Assembly: GCA_021287165.1 (NCBI GenBank)
Contig: JAJTAY010000009.1
Coordinates: forward strand, 1 to 64,000
Source of the DNA: Bacteroidia bacterium
GTDB lineage: Bacteria > Bacteroidota > Bacteroidia > Bacteroidales > F082
Reading direction: 5' to 3'
Length of the DNA: 64,000 nt
Shown: positions 47,814 to 57,306 of the stretch, piece after piece
How positions within the stretch are numbered: the first letter of the stretch is position 1
Layout of the letters: each line of letters starts with the position of its first letter
Program-made: the position numbers and the translations under genes
Notes under the pieces: model-generated
What the model saw: only the letters and a program-made list of their open reading frames with translations
Told to the model about the DNA's origin: nothing
Databases searched by the model: none

Positions 47814-48986
47814 TCAGTAATTAGTGTGGTAATCAAGACTTTCCTTATAAAAGGGATGCTTCTCGGGCAAAAGTGCAGCCTTGCTCATGGCGTACAAGGT
47901 AACAAGCATGAATAGGCCGGAGTATCCAATGGTGAGTCCAACTTCCAATATTCCGAAGCCTGCCTTTTCAACGCCAACTGCACCGGGCATGATCATCTGG
48001 TAAAGATCGACCCAGTGGCCGATGAATACGATAACCGACACAGGCACCAGTACGGTGAATGTACGCTTCGAGTTGCGTGTCATGAGCGCAAAGAAAGGAA
48101 GTACAAAACAGAGAACGAGGTTAAGGTAAAACATCACCGGAAAATCCTTTAGCCTGTAGTAGTAATAGACTGTTTCTTCAGGAATATTGGCATACCAGAT
48201 GAGCAGGTATTGAGCAAACCACAAATAGGCCCAGAAAATGCTGAAACCAAATAGGTATTTGCCGAGGTCATGAAGATGTTCTTTGTTGACGTGCTCCATA
48301 TACCCCATTTGCTTGAGGATATAGAGGATGATGATATATACTGCAACACCGGCGGCCAACATCGAACTAAAAGCATACCAGCCATAAAGGGTACTGAACC
48401 AGTGCGGATCGAGCGACATGAGCCAGTCCCAGGCCGAAACCACGCTGGTAAGCGCATAAACCACAACAAAAATGGCTGAGCGCACGCGCAGTTTTTTGAA
48501 ATAGTTCAGGTCCCCTGTGTCCAATCCCAGCGAGGCCTTGCGAATAAAATGCGCAAGCACTGCCCATGCCGCTAAAATAACAACGGCCCTGATATAGAAA
48601 AACGGTTCGTTGAGATAAGGTTGCTTTTTGAGCAACAAGGCATCCATATGCTCCTCATGTGTCCAGGGGAAGATGCTGTGCAGTCCGCCCAGAAGGAAGA
48701 ACACCAGCAGCAATGCAGCACCCACAGGAATAAAGGCCGACATGCCTTCGCCCACGCGCTGAACGCTGGTGTGCCATCCCGACTCACTTATGGAGTGCAC
48801 AGCAACGAAAAACAAGCCGATGAGGCCCAGGCTAAGGAAATAATAGTTGTTGAGAAGCAGGTTTGCGGCTATCCGTTTTCCTTCGACACCTGCGATGAGT
48901 GCAATAATTAGCGAGAGCAGGCCGATGCCGATCATCACACCCAGAATAGTATAGGTTTTCTTATTGATGCTCAGTGTCTTATTCAT
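47814..48986 (-). CDS. actF: Alternative complex III membrane subunit ActF
   Basis: 390 residues with about ten membrane helices, distantly NrfD-like. Landmarks: HSISESGWHTSVQRVGEGMSAFIP, FPWTHEEHMDALLLKKQPYLNEPFFYIRA and SVVSAWDWLMSLDPHWFSTLYGWYAFSSML. It overlaps actD by 8 bp. Together with ActC it forms the membrane core; ActF lacks cofactors. Confidence 0.92.
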   Translation of the reverse strand: MNKTLSINKKTYTILGVMIGIGLLSLIIALIAGVEGKRIAANLLLNNYYFLSLGLIGLFFVAVHSISESGWHTSVQRVGEGMSAFIPVGAALLLVFFLLGGLHSIFPWTHEEHMDALLLKKQPYLNEPFFYIRAVVILAAWAVLAHFIRKASLGLDTGDLNYFKKLRVRSAIFVVVYALTSVVSAWDWLMSLDPHWFSTLYGWYAFSSMLAAGVAVYIIILYILKQMGYMEHVNKEHLHDLGKYLFGFSIFWAYLWFAQYLLIWYANIPEETVYYYYRLKDFPVMFYLNLVLCFVLPFFALMTRNSKRTFTVLVPVSVIVFIGHWVDLYQMIMPGAVGVEKAGFGILEVGLTIGYSGLFMLVTLYAMSKAALLPEKHPFYKESLDYHTNY

Positions 48987-49512
48987 GGCTCAGTTCTTTG
49001 ATGGTTATTCCTTCGGCTCCGGCCTCGGTCATTACGTTTTTGATGTTCTCGGCCTGCTGTTCCTCATTGTCGGGCAGAGCTACAACGACGAGAAAATGGT
49101 CGTCGGTAGTCCGTTCGTCGTGAATGAGGGGTTTGGCACCAGGACCAATATTGTGACTGATAAAGTAGGCAATTACCATGGAGAAAGCCGCAAAAAGCAC
49201 TGTAAGCTCAAATGTTACCGGCATAAAAGACGGTACTGAGAAGAAAGGCTTACCGCCAAAGTTTATGGGATAGGCTGCTGTGAACACCCAGGCCTGAAAA
49301 AGAAAGCCGAGAATACCTCCGACAGCGCCTCCGGCAAAAGCCACGCGCGTGAGACGCGAACGGCGAAGTCCGAGGGCTTTGTCGAGGCCATGAACAGGAA
49401 ACGGACTTAGCACATCGGCAACCTGAACGCCCTTTTTGCGCATATGATGAATACCCTTCAGCAATTCGGATTCATCAAGATAATAAGCGGTGATAATTTT
49501 CTTAGTGCTCAT
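48979..49512 (-). CDS. actD: Alternative complex III subunit ActD (DUF3341)
   Basis: 177 residues: an N-terminal cytoplasmic domain ([43 protein letters not shown]), two membrane helices (~60-82 and ~97-118), and a C-terminal domain. This is the DUF3341 layout. Overlaps actC by 11 bp and actF by 8 bp, indicating coupled translation. Confidence 0.92.
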   Translation of the reverse strand: MSTKKIITAYYLDESELLKGIHHMRKKGVQVADVLSPFPVHGLDKALGLRRSRLTRVAFAGGAVGGILGFLFQAWVFTAAYPINFGGKPFFSVPSFMPVTFELTVLFAAFSMVIAYFISHNIGPGAKPLIHDERTTDDHFLVVVALPDNEEQQAENIKNVMTEAGAEGITIKELSHE

Positions 49513-50875
49513 GGTGATCGTGCTTTTTATTGTCGCCGGACGATTTCAGTACGCTTTTCACTTCGGCAATGGCTACTACCGGGAATACCCTGACAAAGAG
49601 GAGGAAGGCAGTAAAGAAAATCCCAAGTGTTCCAATGTATAGCCCAACTTCCACCCAGGTGGCCGAATACATCGACCAGCTTGAGGGCAGATAGTCGCGG
49701 TGGAGCGATGTAACCACAATCACAAAACGCTCGAACCACATTCCGATGTTTACAAAGATTGAAATGATGAATACCACCACCATATTGGTTCTCACTTTCT
49801 TAAACCAGAATAGTTGCGGGGTTACTACGTTGCAGGTCATCATGATCCAGTAAGCCCAGGCATAAGGACCAAACGCCCTGTTGATGAAAGCATACTGTTC
49901 ATAAACAACGCCCGAGTACCACGCAATGAAAAACTCTGTGAGATATGCTATACCAACGATAGAGCCTGTCAGGATGATGATTTTTGTCATCGATTCAACA
50001 TGGGCTACCGTAATATACTCTTCGAGATTTAGCGCTTTGCGCGCCACAATCAGCAAGGTTAATACCATTGCGAAGCCGGAAAAAATGGCCCCCGAAACGA
50101 AATATGGCGGAAAGATGGTGGTATGCCAGCCAGGGATGACCGAGGTGGCAAAGTCGAAGCTCACGATGGTGTGCACCGAGAGAACGAGCGGTGCTGCCAA
50201 TCCAGCAAGGATAAGGCTGACGGTTTCGTGCCTTGCCCAGTTTTTGGCGGTGCCTGTCCAGCCAAAGCTAAGAAAACCGTATATGGCTTTGCGGATTTTG
50301 TTTTTGGCTTTGTCGCGCACGGTGGCAATATCGGGTATCAAACCCACATACCAGAAAACCAGCGAAACAAGGAAATAAGTCGTGATGGCAAATACGTCCC
50401 AAAGCAATGGAGAGTTAAAGTTGACCCACAGGGCGCGGGTGTTGGGGTATGGAAAAATGAAAAAGCCCAGCAGCAGACGCCCCATGTGGATGAGCGGGAA
50501 AAAGCCTGCGGCGGCAATGGCGATGAGGGTCATTGCTTCGGCCGACCGGTTGATGGATGTTCTCCATTTTTGTCTGAAAAGCAGCAGAATTGCTGAGATA
50601 AAGGTGCCAGCGTGACCGATACCGACCCACCAAACAAAGTTAGTGATGTCCCAGCCCCATCCGATGGTTCTGTTGAGACCCCAGGTACCTATACCTTTAT
50701 ACACTGTCAGGTATGAGGTAAATGCACCGATGAGGGCCGCAATTCCGGCGATGGTGATGCCGATGTACCAGTAAATCGACGGTTTTCCCGCCATGGGAGC
50801 CAGGATATCGCGGGTTACCTGGCTGTAGGTTTTCCCTCCCTTTATGAGCGGTTCTCTAAGTGGAGATACGTACAT
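49502..50875 (-). CDS. actC: Alternative complex III NrfD-like subunit ActC
   Basis: 457 residues, about ten helices; quinol-binding subunit of the NrfD family. It starts [20 protein letters not shown] and includes [36 protein letters not shown], typical of ActC. It oxidises menaquinol and passes electrons to the ActB iron-sulfur clusters. 17 bp after actB. Confidence 0.95.
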   Translation of the reverse strand: MYVSPLREPLIKGGKTYSQVTRDILAPMAGKPSIYWYIGITIAGIAALIGAFTSYLTVYKGIGTWGLNRTIGWGWDITNFVWWVGIGHAGTFISAILLLFRQKWRTSINRSAEAMTLIAIAAAGFFPLIHMGRLLLGFFIFPYPNTRALWVNFNSPLLWDVFAITTYFLVSLVFWYVGLIPDIATVRDKAKNKIRKAIYGFLSFGWTGTAKNWARHETVSLILAGLAAPLVLSVHTIVSFDFATSVIPGWHTTIFPPYFVSGAIFSGFAMVLTLLIVARKALNLEEYITVAHVESMTKIIILTGSIVGIAYLTEFFIAWYSGVVYEQYAFINRAFGPYAWAYWIMMTCNVVTPQLFWFKKVRTNMVVVFIISIFVNIGMWFERFVIVVTSLHRDYLPSSWSMYSATWVEVGLYIGTLGIFFTAFLLFVRVFPVVAIAEVKSVLKSSGDNKKHDHHEH

Positions 50876-50892
50876 TATGCTTCGATTTTTGG

Positions 50893-53847
50893 TTATACGG
50901 AGGTGTTCTTTACTTTAGTCAGATAGCCCACTGAGGGGAGTGTATGCAGCTCCTCAAGCAGGTGATAATTGCGCTGGTCAGCATAGTATTTCGATACCCT
51001 GCTGTCCTTGTCGTTGAGGTTGCCGAAGATAATGGCCTGCGACGGGCATGCCTGAGCGCAAGCCGGCACCACTTCGCCATCATGCAACTGACGGCCTTCT
51101 TTTTTCGCTTCGAGTTTCTTTTCCTGAATACGCTGAACGCAGAAGGAGCACTTTTCAATCACCCCTTTGGCCCTGACAGTTACATCAGGGTTGAGAACCA
51201 TGCGGCGCAGGTCAGTGGTCATCTCAACCGTATCATGCGTATTGCCTTTAAAGGTATCGGCGGTTGTATAGTCGAAGAAGTTGAAACGACGCACCTTGTA
51301 GGGACAGTTGTTTGCGCAGTAACGGGTACCGATACAGCGGTTGTAGGCCATCTGGTTGATGCCTTCGGAACTGTGCGTTGTGGCAGCCACGGGGCAAACA
51401 TTCTCGCAGGGCGCATTGTCGCAGTGCTGACACATTACGGGCTGGCGAACGATAGCCGGATTATCGGGATCGCCGGTATAATAGCGGTCGATCCTTATCC
51501 AGTGCATTTCGCGCACCATGAGCACCTGCTCCTTGCCAACAACCGGAACGTTATTTTCGGACGAACAGGCCACCACGCAAGCATTGCAGCCGGTGCAGCT
51601 GTTCAGGTCGATGGCCATACCCCAGTGCAACCCGTCAAAACTGGCCTTTGGGTAGAGCGTCTTGAGGTGTTCCTGAATCTCCTTGCGAACCTCGTTACCG
51701 GCCATGGGGTTTTCTTTCCATTCAGCCAAAGTGGTCTCGCGCACAATGGCCCTGCCTTCCATACTATGATGGGTTTGAGTGCGGGCAACGCGATACTTAC
51801 CACCAATTACCTTAAGATCAACACCTTTGACATTCAATTGACGAAGGCCATTGTGATTTCCTAGTAACGGATAAGCATTTTTTCCAACGCCTTTAGAAGC
51901 AGCGCCGCCAACCGTGTGACCGTAGCCAAGCGCAACCCCCAGCGTTTTATATTCCTGACCGGGTTGGATGAGTGCAGGAAGCTCAACGCCGTTGACGCTA
52001 ACGAGCATTTCGTCTTTAACGCCCAGTTCGTCGGCAAGCCGCGGCGAAATGGCTACATAATTGTCCCAGCAAGCCTTGCTCACCGGATCGGGCAATTCCT
52101 GCAGCCAGGGGTTGTTGCCATGCTTGCCGGTGCCTACGCCGACGGTGGTGTAGAGCACCACTTCGAGTTCGTCATTTCCCGAATTGTCAATAGTAATGGC
52201 CGAAGCGGCTTCCACTGCATTCGGGCTAATAGTCGCTTCCCTCTCCGAAGTTTCGAACACGCCATCGTGGATGCATTTGTTCCAGAAAGCTGTGAATGAT
52301 CCAGCAAAGCCTGATTTAGGGTAAATGGTGCTTTCCCAAACCTTTTGCAGGAAAGTTCTGTATTCAACATCCTGTCCGGCCCATTTGAGGAGGCTCGTCT
52401 GTGCCGCCCTGGTGTTGAATATAGGCCTGATTGCAGGCTGAGCGGTAGAGTAAACACCGGTTTTCACTTCGACATCGCCCCAGTTTTCGAGGTAATGATG
52501 GTCCGGACAAACGTAATCTGCGGCTTCCGCCGTTTCGTCCCGATACACAGCCAACGAAATCTTGAGTGGCACCCTGGACATGGCTTCGGCAAAACCCGTA
52601 TAATCGTATGCCGGATTAACGTCCCAAACGAGGAGAGCATCCACCTTACCACCCTGCATATCAGCAAGCAGGCCGGCCATTTGGGCATCATCGGCTTTGC
52701 GCAGCTTATAATGTATGTCGGTTTCGATGGTGTTGCCGTAATTGCTGAGCAGCTGATTGATGGCATTAACCATAAGCTGAGCCTCAGTATCATTGCTCCC
52801 ACATATAACCAGCGATTTGCCCGCATTCTCCCAAAGCTCTGTGGCCAGGCGATTAACATCGACCGGCAGGCCTGCATCGCTTGCCAGACCCATACCTGCC
52901 CTGGCTTTCAGTGCGTTCATAAGCCCGGCCAGCACAGCCTTTTGCTGTGAGGGTCGTAGCTGCAAACGCTCGTCGGCATTGGAGCCCGTCATCGAGAAGT
53001 GGCCCTCGATCTGGATGTGGCGCGACATATTTTTCTTGTCTTCGCTCAGTTTCCGGCCCTGAGCATATTGCGATGCAAACTCAACCGGCGAAAGCCATGT
53101 GCCAAGAAAATCGGCATCAAAACTTACGATGAGGTTGGCCTTGTCGAATCGGTATGTGGGAATGAATGCTTTGCCAAAGCTTATCTCGTTGGCTTTGAGC
53201 ATCCCTGCAGCCGAAAGCACATCATATTGTATATGAGTAGTTTCGGGATATACTTTAACAAACTCGTCAATGGCGGCTTGTGAGCCAAGACTGGCGACCG
53301 TAGGCGTGAGCAATACGATTCGTCCGCCCTTTTCTTTCACAGCAGCAAGTTTGCCAGAAATTTCAGCATCAACGATGTTCCAATCGCTGTCGATACCTGC
53401 TGCTTTTGGCGATTTATACCGAATATCGTCGTACAAATCGAGCACCGACGCCTGAGCGCGGGCGCTTGTGCCACCCCGGGTTACTGATGAAAGCTTGTTA
53501 CCCTCGATCTTGATGGGCCTTCCATCACGCACCTTTACCAGCACACTGCAATAGTCGACACCATCGTAATAGGATGAAGCATAATAAACAGCCTTACCGG
53601 GAATGATGCCTTCGGGCTGCACGAGCAGCGGGATGGCTTTGCGTACTGGTTGTTCGCAGCTGGTGGCAATAGCTGCCGAAGCAATGGTAAATCCAAAGGC
53701 TTTCAGGAAATCGCGGCGCGATGTGGCATCCGACCTGCTTTCCTGCTGCAGCTGCATGATAAACTTTTTGTCGCCGTATGTTTTGTTTTCCTCGCGCTCC
53801 AGATCGATACTGAGCTCTTCGAGGCTTCTGAAATATTTCTTTTCCAT
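50893..53847 (-). CDS. actB: Alternative complex III iron-sulfur subunit ActB (TAT-variant)
   Basis: 984 residues. Starts with [10 protein letters not shown], the TAT-variant N-terminus of Bacteroidetes, then the twin-arginine motif [10 protein letters not shown] (~43-52). Residues ~60-730 resemble a molybdopterin oxidoreductase but ActB of known complexes binds no molybdenum. The C-terminal domain holds the clusters: [39 protein letters not shown] and [10 protein letters not shown] plus CAQACP (three [4Fe-4S] and one [3Fe-4S] in characterised ActB). Faces the outside, on top of ActC. Confidence 0.95.
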   Translation of the reverse strand: MEKKYFRSLEELSIDLEREENKTYGDKKFIMQLQQESRSDATSRRDFLKAFGFTIASAAIATSCEQPVRKAIPLLVQPEGIIPGKAVYYASSYYDGVDYCSVLVKVRDGRPIKIEGNKLSSVTRGGTSARAQASVLDLYDDIRYKSPKAAGIDSDWNIVDAEISGKLAAVKEKGGRIVLLTPTVASLGSQAAIDEFVKVYPETTHIQYDVLSAAGMLKANEISFGKAFIPTYRFDKANLIVSFDADFLGTWLSPVEFASQYAQGRKLSEDKKNMSRHIQIEGHFSMTGSNADERLQLRPSQQKAVLAGLMNALKARAGMGLASDAGLPVDVNRLATELWENAGKSLVICGSNDTEAQLMVNAINQLLSNYGNTIETDIHYKLRKADDAQMAGLLADMQGGKVDALLVWDVNPAYDYTGFAEAMSRVPLKISLAVYRDETAEAADYVCPDHHYLENWGDVEVKTGVYSTAQPAIRPIFNTRAAQTSLLKWAGQDVEYRTFLQKVWESTIYPKSGFAGSFTAFWNKCIHDGVFETSEREATISPNAVEAASAITIDNSGNDELEVVLYTTVGVGTGKHGNNPWLQELPDPVSKACWDNYVAISPRLADELGVKDEMLVSVNGVELPALIQPGQEYKTLGVALGYGHTVGGAASKGVGKNAYPLLGNHNGLRQLNVKGVDLKVIGGKYRVARTQTHHSMEGRAIVRETTLAEWKENPMAGNEVRKEIQEHLKTLYPKASFDGLHWGMAIDLNSCTGCNACVVACSSENNVPVVGKEQVLMVREMHWIRIDRYYTGDPDNPAIVRQPVMCQHCDNAPCENVCPVAATTHSSEGINQMAYNRCIGTRYCANNCPYKVRRFNFFDYTTADTFKGNTHDTVEMTTDLRRMVLNPDVTVRAKGVIEKCSFCVQRIQEKKLEAKKEGRQLHDGEVVPACAQACPSQAIIFGNLNDKDSRVSKYYADQRNYHLLEELHTLPSVGYLTKVKNTSV

Positions 53848-53863
53848 CAGGATTTTTTTTGGC

Positions 53864-55081
53864 TTAATAGTGACACTTCATGCATTCGCCGCCGCCAACC
53901 ATATCCGGGGTAACCTTGCGGATCTGGCCATTTTTGAATTGCTCGTGCAGTTTGGCGTAGGTTTCGTAAAAACCGTTGTTGGCAAACTGTACCTCACGCG
54001 TGCGATGGCAATCGAGGCACCATCCCATGCTGAGGCTGTTCACCTGCATTACTTCGTGCATCGTCTCAACCTTTCCGTGACACTCGGCGCAATCCAGTTT
54101 GCCTGCATTCACATGCTGTGCATGGTTGAAATAAACATGATCGGGCAGGTTGTGCACCCTCACCCATTCGATGGGCTGTCCGGTTTCCCATGCCTTGATA
54201 ACTTTTGCAATTTCTTCCGTTCCGGTAATCTTTCCCTGCCGCACTACATTATGGCAATTCATGCACAGACCTGCATTAGGGATGCCGGCCTGCTTGCCAT
54301 AGTCAACACCCGTGTGACAATACTTGCAATCGATCTGGTTCTGCTCGGCATGCACCTTGTGCGAGAACCACACCGGCTGTGTTGGCTGATAATACTGCTG
54401 ACGACCAAGTGCCGTGGCTTCTTTGTAGGTGATTTCGATGATGATAAACACCGCCACAAGACTCATTGTAATGTGGACAAACCTGGCTTTGACCACTTTG
54501 GTGACAAAGAGATCGAACAATGCGAGCAGCAGCACGATTAACGAAATGAAGAAAGTGGTTCCGAAGTTTCTGTTGGCATCGCGTTCAATCTCCTGTAAAC
54601 GAATTTGCCGCGCCTCCTGTTCTGCGGCAATTTGCGCCGCAAGGGCTGCCTGGGCTGCCTTTGCTTCGTCGGTTTGGTCGGCTGCCAGATATTCGGGAGC
54701 TACTTTTCCGCCATTATCGATATACTTCAGGATGTCGATAATCTGCTCATCCGTCAGGTTGTGCGGAGGCATGGGGATTCGGTTGTTTTCTTCCCAAAGT
54801 TTGACGGCCTCAGGGTCTCCGGCCTGAATCATCTCCTGCGAATTGCGGATGAAACGAATCAGCCATTCTTGAGTATGACGCTGTGTTACGCCAGCCAGGT
54901 TAGGGCCTACAAGCTTAGGACCCTCAATGTTGTGACAGGCTTTACATTGCTGGAAGTTTTTCTCCGCTTCGGGGGTTTGTGCCCCTAAACGGGAAACCGA
55001 AAACAACAGCAATATCATGACCAAAGTGATGACATGCCGCAATAATCCCGATCTCCCGGGGGAGGTAAAAGTATTCATCAT
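53864..55081 (-). CDS. actA: Alternative complex III multiheme cytochrome c subunit ActA
   Basis: 405 residues with six heme motifs. A signal peptide (~1-36) precedes a class I cytochrome domain with CKACH (~46-50). A coiled segment and a membrane helix (~175-195), plus a second helix (~203-220), lead to a pentaheme part with CKYCH, CMNCH, CAECH, CLDCH and CMKCH, the last four residues from the C-terminus. Fusion of the monoheme domain to the pentaheme domain is common in Bacteroidetes. It takes electrons from ActB and hands them to cytochrome or oxidase. First gene of the operon. Confidence 0.94.
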   Translation of the reverse strand: MMNTFTSPGRSGLLRHVITLVMILLLFSVSRLGAQTPEAEKNFQQCKACHNIEGPKLVGPNLAGVTQRHTQEWLIRFIRNSQEMIQAGDPEAVKLWEENNRIPMPPHNLTDEQIIDILKYIDNGGKVAPEYLAADQTDEAKAAQAALAAQIAAEQEARQIRLQEIERDANRNFGTTFFISLIVLLLALFDLFVTKVVKARFVHITMSLVAVFIIIEITYKEATALGRQQYYQPTQPVWFSHKVHAEQNQIDCKYCHTGVDYGKQAGIPNAGLCMNCHNVVRQGKITGTEEIAKVIKAWETGQPIEWVRVHNLPDHVYFNHAQHVNAGKLDCAECHGKVETMHEVMQVNSLSMGWCLDCHRTREVQFANNGFYETYAKLHEQFKNGQIRKVTPDMVGGGECMKCHY

Positions 55082-55210
55082 ATCTGATGTTGGTTTGAAT
55101 TGAACTTGACAGGAAAGGTTGTTAAATCGTATAAAATTCTCATTACGAGGGTTTTACTTAGATTGAGCGGTTGCGATTGGTTAAGAAAACGAATTTAGTT
55201 TTTTTTAACA

Positions 55211-55243
55211 CAAAAATACAATTCAGTATCAACATACCACAAT
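55211..55243 (-). promoter_or_regulatory. Promoter of the act operon with overlapping inverted repeat
   Basis: Minus strand: ATTG (55243-55240) as -33, 21-bp spacer, -7 box TATTTTTG (55218-55211), a full TAnnTTTG match. The start near 55204 leaves a ~120-nt leader. The plus strand shows CATACC-N8-GGTATG at 55233-55252, a 6-8-6 inverted repeat that covers the -33 box and may be an operator. Apart from this I see no gene or strong structure in 55082-55348. Confidence 0.6.
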
Positions 55244-55348
55244 TTAGGTATGCCGTGGTTCAATTTTTTTTCAGTTAAGTAGTTTATGGCGGTTAATTAA
55301 AAAATATGTATTTAGTAATCAGCTATTTAAACTGAGTGCAATTGCCGC

Positions 55349-56182
55349 TCACCAGCTTCCTCCGGCCCCACCACCGCCAAAGCTGCCTCCGCCAAAACCA
55401 CCGAAGCCACCTCTGCCAAAGCCGCCACCGCCAAAACCACCCGAACCGCCGGAAAATTTTCCCCAGCTTCCGCCATGACCCTTATTGGCCATTGAGGCCA
55501 ACCAGATGAGTGTCCATAAATCGGGGCTTTTCATCCTGCCACCACTCATGTGGTTGCTGCGACCGGCAAGCACAATAACGAGCACAATGAAGGCGACAAT
55601 AGCCAGCAGGACAATGCCTGCTGCCAATGGCATTTCCTCCTCTCCACCGGAACCCTGATAGGTTCCGGCCGCAAGGGCTATGATGGCATCCACAGCTTTA
55701 TCAATGCCTTCGTAATAATTACCGGCCCTGAACGAAGGGATCATCTCGGTGTCGATGATGCGACGCGCGCGGGCATCAGGAACTTTTTCCTCCATGCCGT
55801 AGCCGGTGGCAATAAAGGCCTGTCCGCGCGAACGTTCGGTTTTGGGCTTGATAAGCATAACTACGCCATTGTTGAAACCCTGCCTGCCAACACCCCAACT
55901 TTGCCCAATGCGGTAGGCATAATCGGATGGATCATAGCCCTGAAGGTCGGGAACGGTGAGTACCAGAATCTGTGTTGAGGTTGAGTCGTCGTAGGCTACC
56001 AGCTTTTGTTCGAGTTGTTGTTCCTGTTCAGCAGTAAGGATATCGGCCAAATCAACCACGAGTCTTGGCGGGTTAGGCGGAGCAGGTAGCTGGGCAAACA
56101 GTGATCCATGAACAATTGTGCCAAGCAATACAAAAAGCAGAGCAACAGCCCTAACTGAACGAAATCTCGTCGGATAACTCAT
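55349..56182 (-). CDS. TPM-domain membrane protein with glycine-rich tail (YgcG family)
   Basis: 277 residues. Signal peptide 1-~30; TPM domain ~35-170 (VVDLADILTAEQEQQLEQKL; ILVLTVPDLQGYDPSDYAYRIGQSWGVG; GYGMEEKVPDARARRI); membrane helix ~185-207; then a tail of GGFG-type repeats (~245-277). The order TPM, helix, Gly-rich tail is that of the YgcG group. Overlaps the second TPM gene by 32 bp. Function not established; linked to membrane quality control or photosystem repair in other organisms. Confidence 0.88.
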   Translation of the reverse strand: MSYPTRFRSVRAVALLFVLLGTIVHGSLFAQLPAPPNPPRLVVDLADILTAEQEQQLEQKLVAYDDSTSTQILVLTVPDLQGYDPSDYAYRIGQSWGVGRQGFNNGVVMLIKPKTERSRGQAFIATGYGMEEKVPDARARRIIDTEMIPSFRAGNYYEGIDKAVDAIIALAAGTYQGSGGEEEMPLAAGIVLLAIVAFIVLVIVLAGRSNHMSGGRMKSPDLWTLIWLASMANKGHGGSWGKFSGGSGGFGGGGFGRGGFGGFGGGSFGGGGAGGSW

Positions 56183-56588
56183 TGACGTCGTTGACTTGAA
56201 ATGGAAAATGCTTTTTTAATTTATTGCCTGTGCGTTCGATGGCTTTTGTGAGCCCCGAAATGTATTCTCCGCGCTTGAAATGCTCGGCGAGCATGTGTTT
56301 TACGTCTTCCCAGTAGTGCTCTTCAACCACGGCATTGATTCCGGCATCGCCAACAATGGCAAACTTTCGGTCTTTTACTGCCAGATAAATCAAAACGCCG
56401 TTGCGGGCTGCTGTTTGCGACATGCCCAAGGTTTCGAAAAGGTATGCCGCTCTGTCGAGCACATCGCCCGAGCAATATTCTTCAAGGTGTACACGTATCT
56501 CACCCGAGGTAGCGTGTTCGGCCTTTTGGATGGCCTCAACAATCTGCCTTTTCTGTTCGGGCGTAAAAAAGTTTCGGGCTCCGGGCAT
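56151..56588 (-). CDS. TPM-domain protein, short form
   Basis: 145 residues, no signal peptide. TPM domain with FTPEQKRQIVEAIQKAEHATSGEIRVHLEEYC and NGVLIYLAVKDRKFAIVGDAGINAVV. Lies between lemA (12 bp) and the long TPM gene (32-bp overlap). The trio lemA, short TPM and long TPM is a recurring operon in bacteria. Confidence 0.88.
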   Translation of the reverse strand: MPGARNFFTPEQKRQIVEAIQKAEHATSGEIRVHLEEYCSGDVLDRAAYLFETLGMSQTAARNGVLIYLAVKDRKFAIVGDAGINAVVEEHYWEDVKHMLAEHFKRGEYISGLTKAIERTGNKLKKHFPFQVNDVNELSDEISFS

Positions 56589-56600
56589 GGCTGTCAGACG

Positions 56601-57191
56601 CTAAAACTCAACCTTGGGAGCTTCTGCCGAACCCTCTTTGGCTTCAAAATAGGGCTTGTTGTCGAAACCAAACATGCCAGCCAGCAGGTTCTGCGGGAAC
56701 GATTTGATATAGGTGTTGTATTCGCGGGTAGTATCGTTAAACTTCATGCGTTCAACGGTGATACGATTCTCTGTACCCTCGAGCTGCGACTGCAATTCGA
56801 GGAAGTTCTGATTCGATTTAAGGTCGGGGTATTTTTCCACCACTACCATCAGTCGGGCCAGAGCGCTGCTCAGTCCGGCCTGGGCATCCTGAAAGGCCTT
56901 CAGGTTTTCGGCTGTTAAATTATCGGCCGAAAGATTGACGGATGTGGCCTTGGCACGCGCTTCAACAACACCGATCAGTACTTCCTGTTCCTGAGCGGCG
57001 AATCCTTTGACGGTATTCACCAGATTGGGAATAAGGTCGGCCCTGCGCTGGTATACGTTCTCCACCTGAGCCCACTGGGCATCTACCTGCTCGCCAAGCC
57101 TTACCATATTGTTGTAGGTATTCTTGAAAAAGCTGTAGAAAATCAGCACGATAACGACGATTACGCCAATGACAATTAAGGTCTTTTTCAT
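56601..57191 (-). CDS. lemA: LemA family protein
   Basis: 196 residues from the ATG at 57191 (MKKTLIVIGVIVVIVLIFYSF); an upstream in-frame start at 57293 lies in the htpG terminator and is not credible. One N-terminal helix (~4-23) then the LemA helical domain (NTYNNMVRLGEQVDAQWAQVENVYQRRADLIPNLVNTVKG; AYNTYIKSFPQNLLAGMFGF-like EYNTYIKSFPQNLLAGMFGF). Role unclear; first gene of the lemA-TPM-TPM operon. Confidence 0.94.
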   Translation of the reverse strand: MKKTLIVIGVIVVIVLIFYSFFKNTYNNMVRLGEQVDAQWAQVENVYQRRADLIPNLVNTVKGFAAQEQEVLIGVVEARAKATSVNLSADNLTAENLKAFQDAQAGLSSALARLMVVVEKYPDLKSNQNFLELQSQLEGTENRITVERMKFNDTTREYNTYIKSFPQNLLAGMFGFDNKPYFEAKEGSAEAPKVEF

Positions 57192-57252
57192 GGTTGCTTC
57201 GGGTTTAAAACAGGCTAAGATAAAACAATTGGATTTATTCATTATTAATCTA

Positions 57253-57289
57253 AATAAAAAAGCCGGCTGCTGCATGCAGCGCCGGCCTT
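57253..57289 (-). terminator. Intrinsic terminator of htpG
   Basis: Minus strand GGCCGGC...GCCGGC with an inner CTGCATGCAG palindrome, followed by TTTTTTATT. It lies 18 bp after the htpG stop and upstream of lemA. Confidence 0.85.
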
Positions 57290-57306
57290 CCAATTAGTTT
57301 TCCTGC

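Noticed and set aside
50893..53847. A molybdenum enzyme, from the molybdopterin-oxidoreductase-like part of ActB
   Set aside because: Its place in a complete act operon and the TAT-variant N-terminus identify ActB, which in studied complexes binds no molybdenum cofactor.
56601..57293. A longer LemA starting at 57293
   Set aside because: The extra 34 residues would be encoded within the htpG terminator and lack any LemA similarity; the ATG at 57191 gives the normal signal-anchor start.
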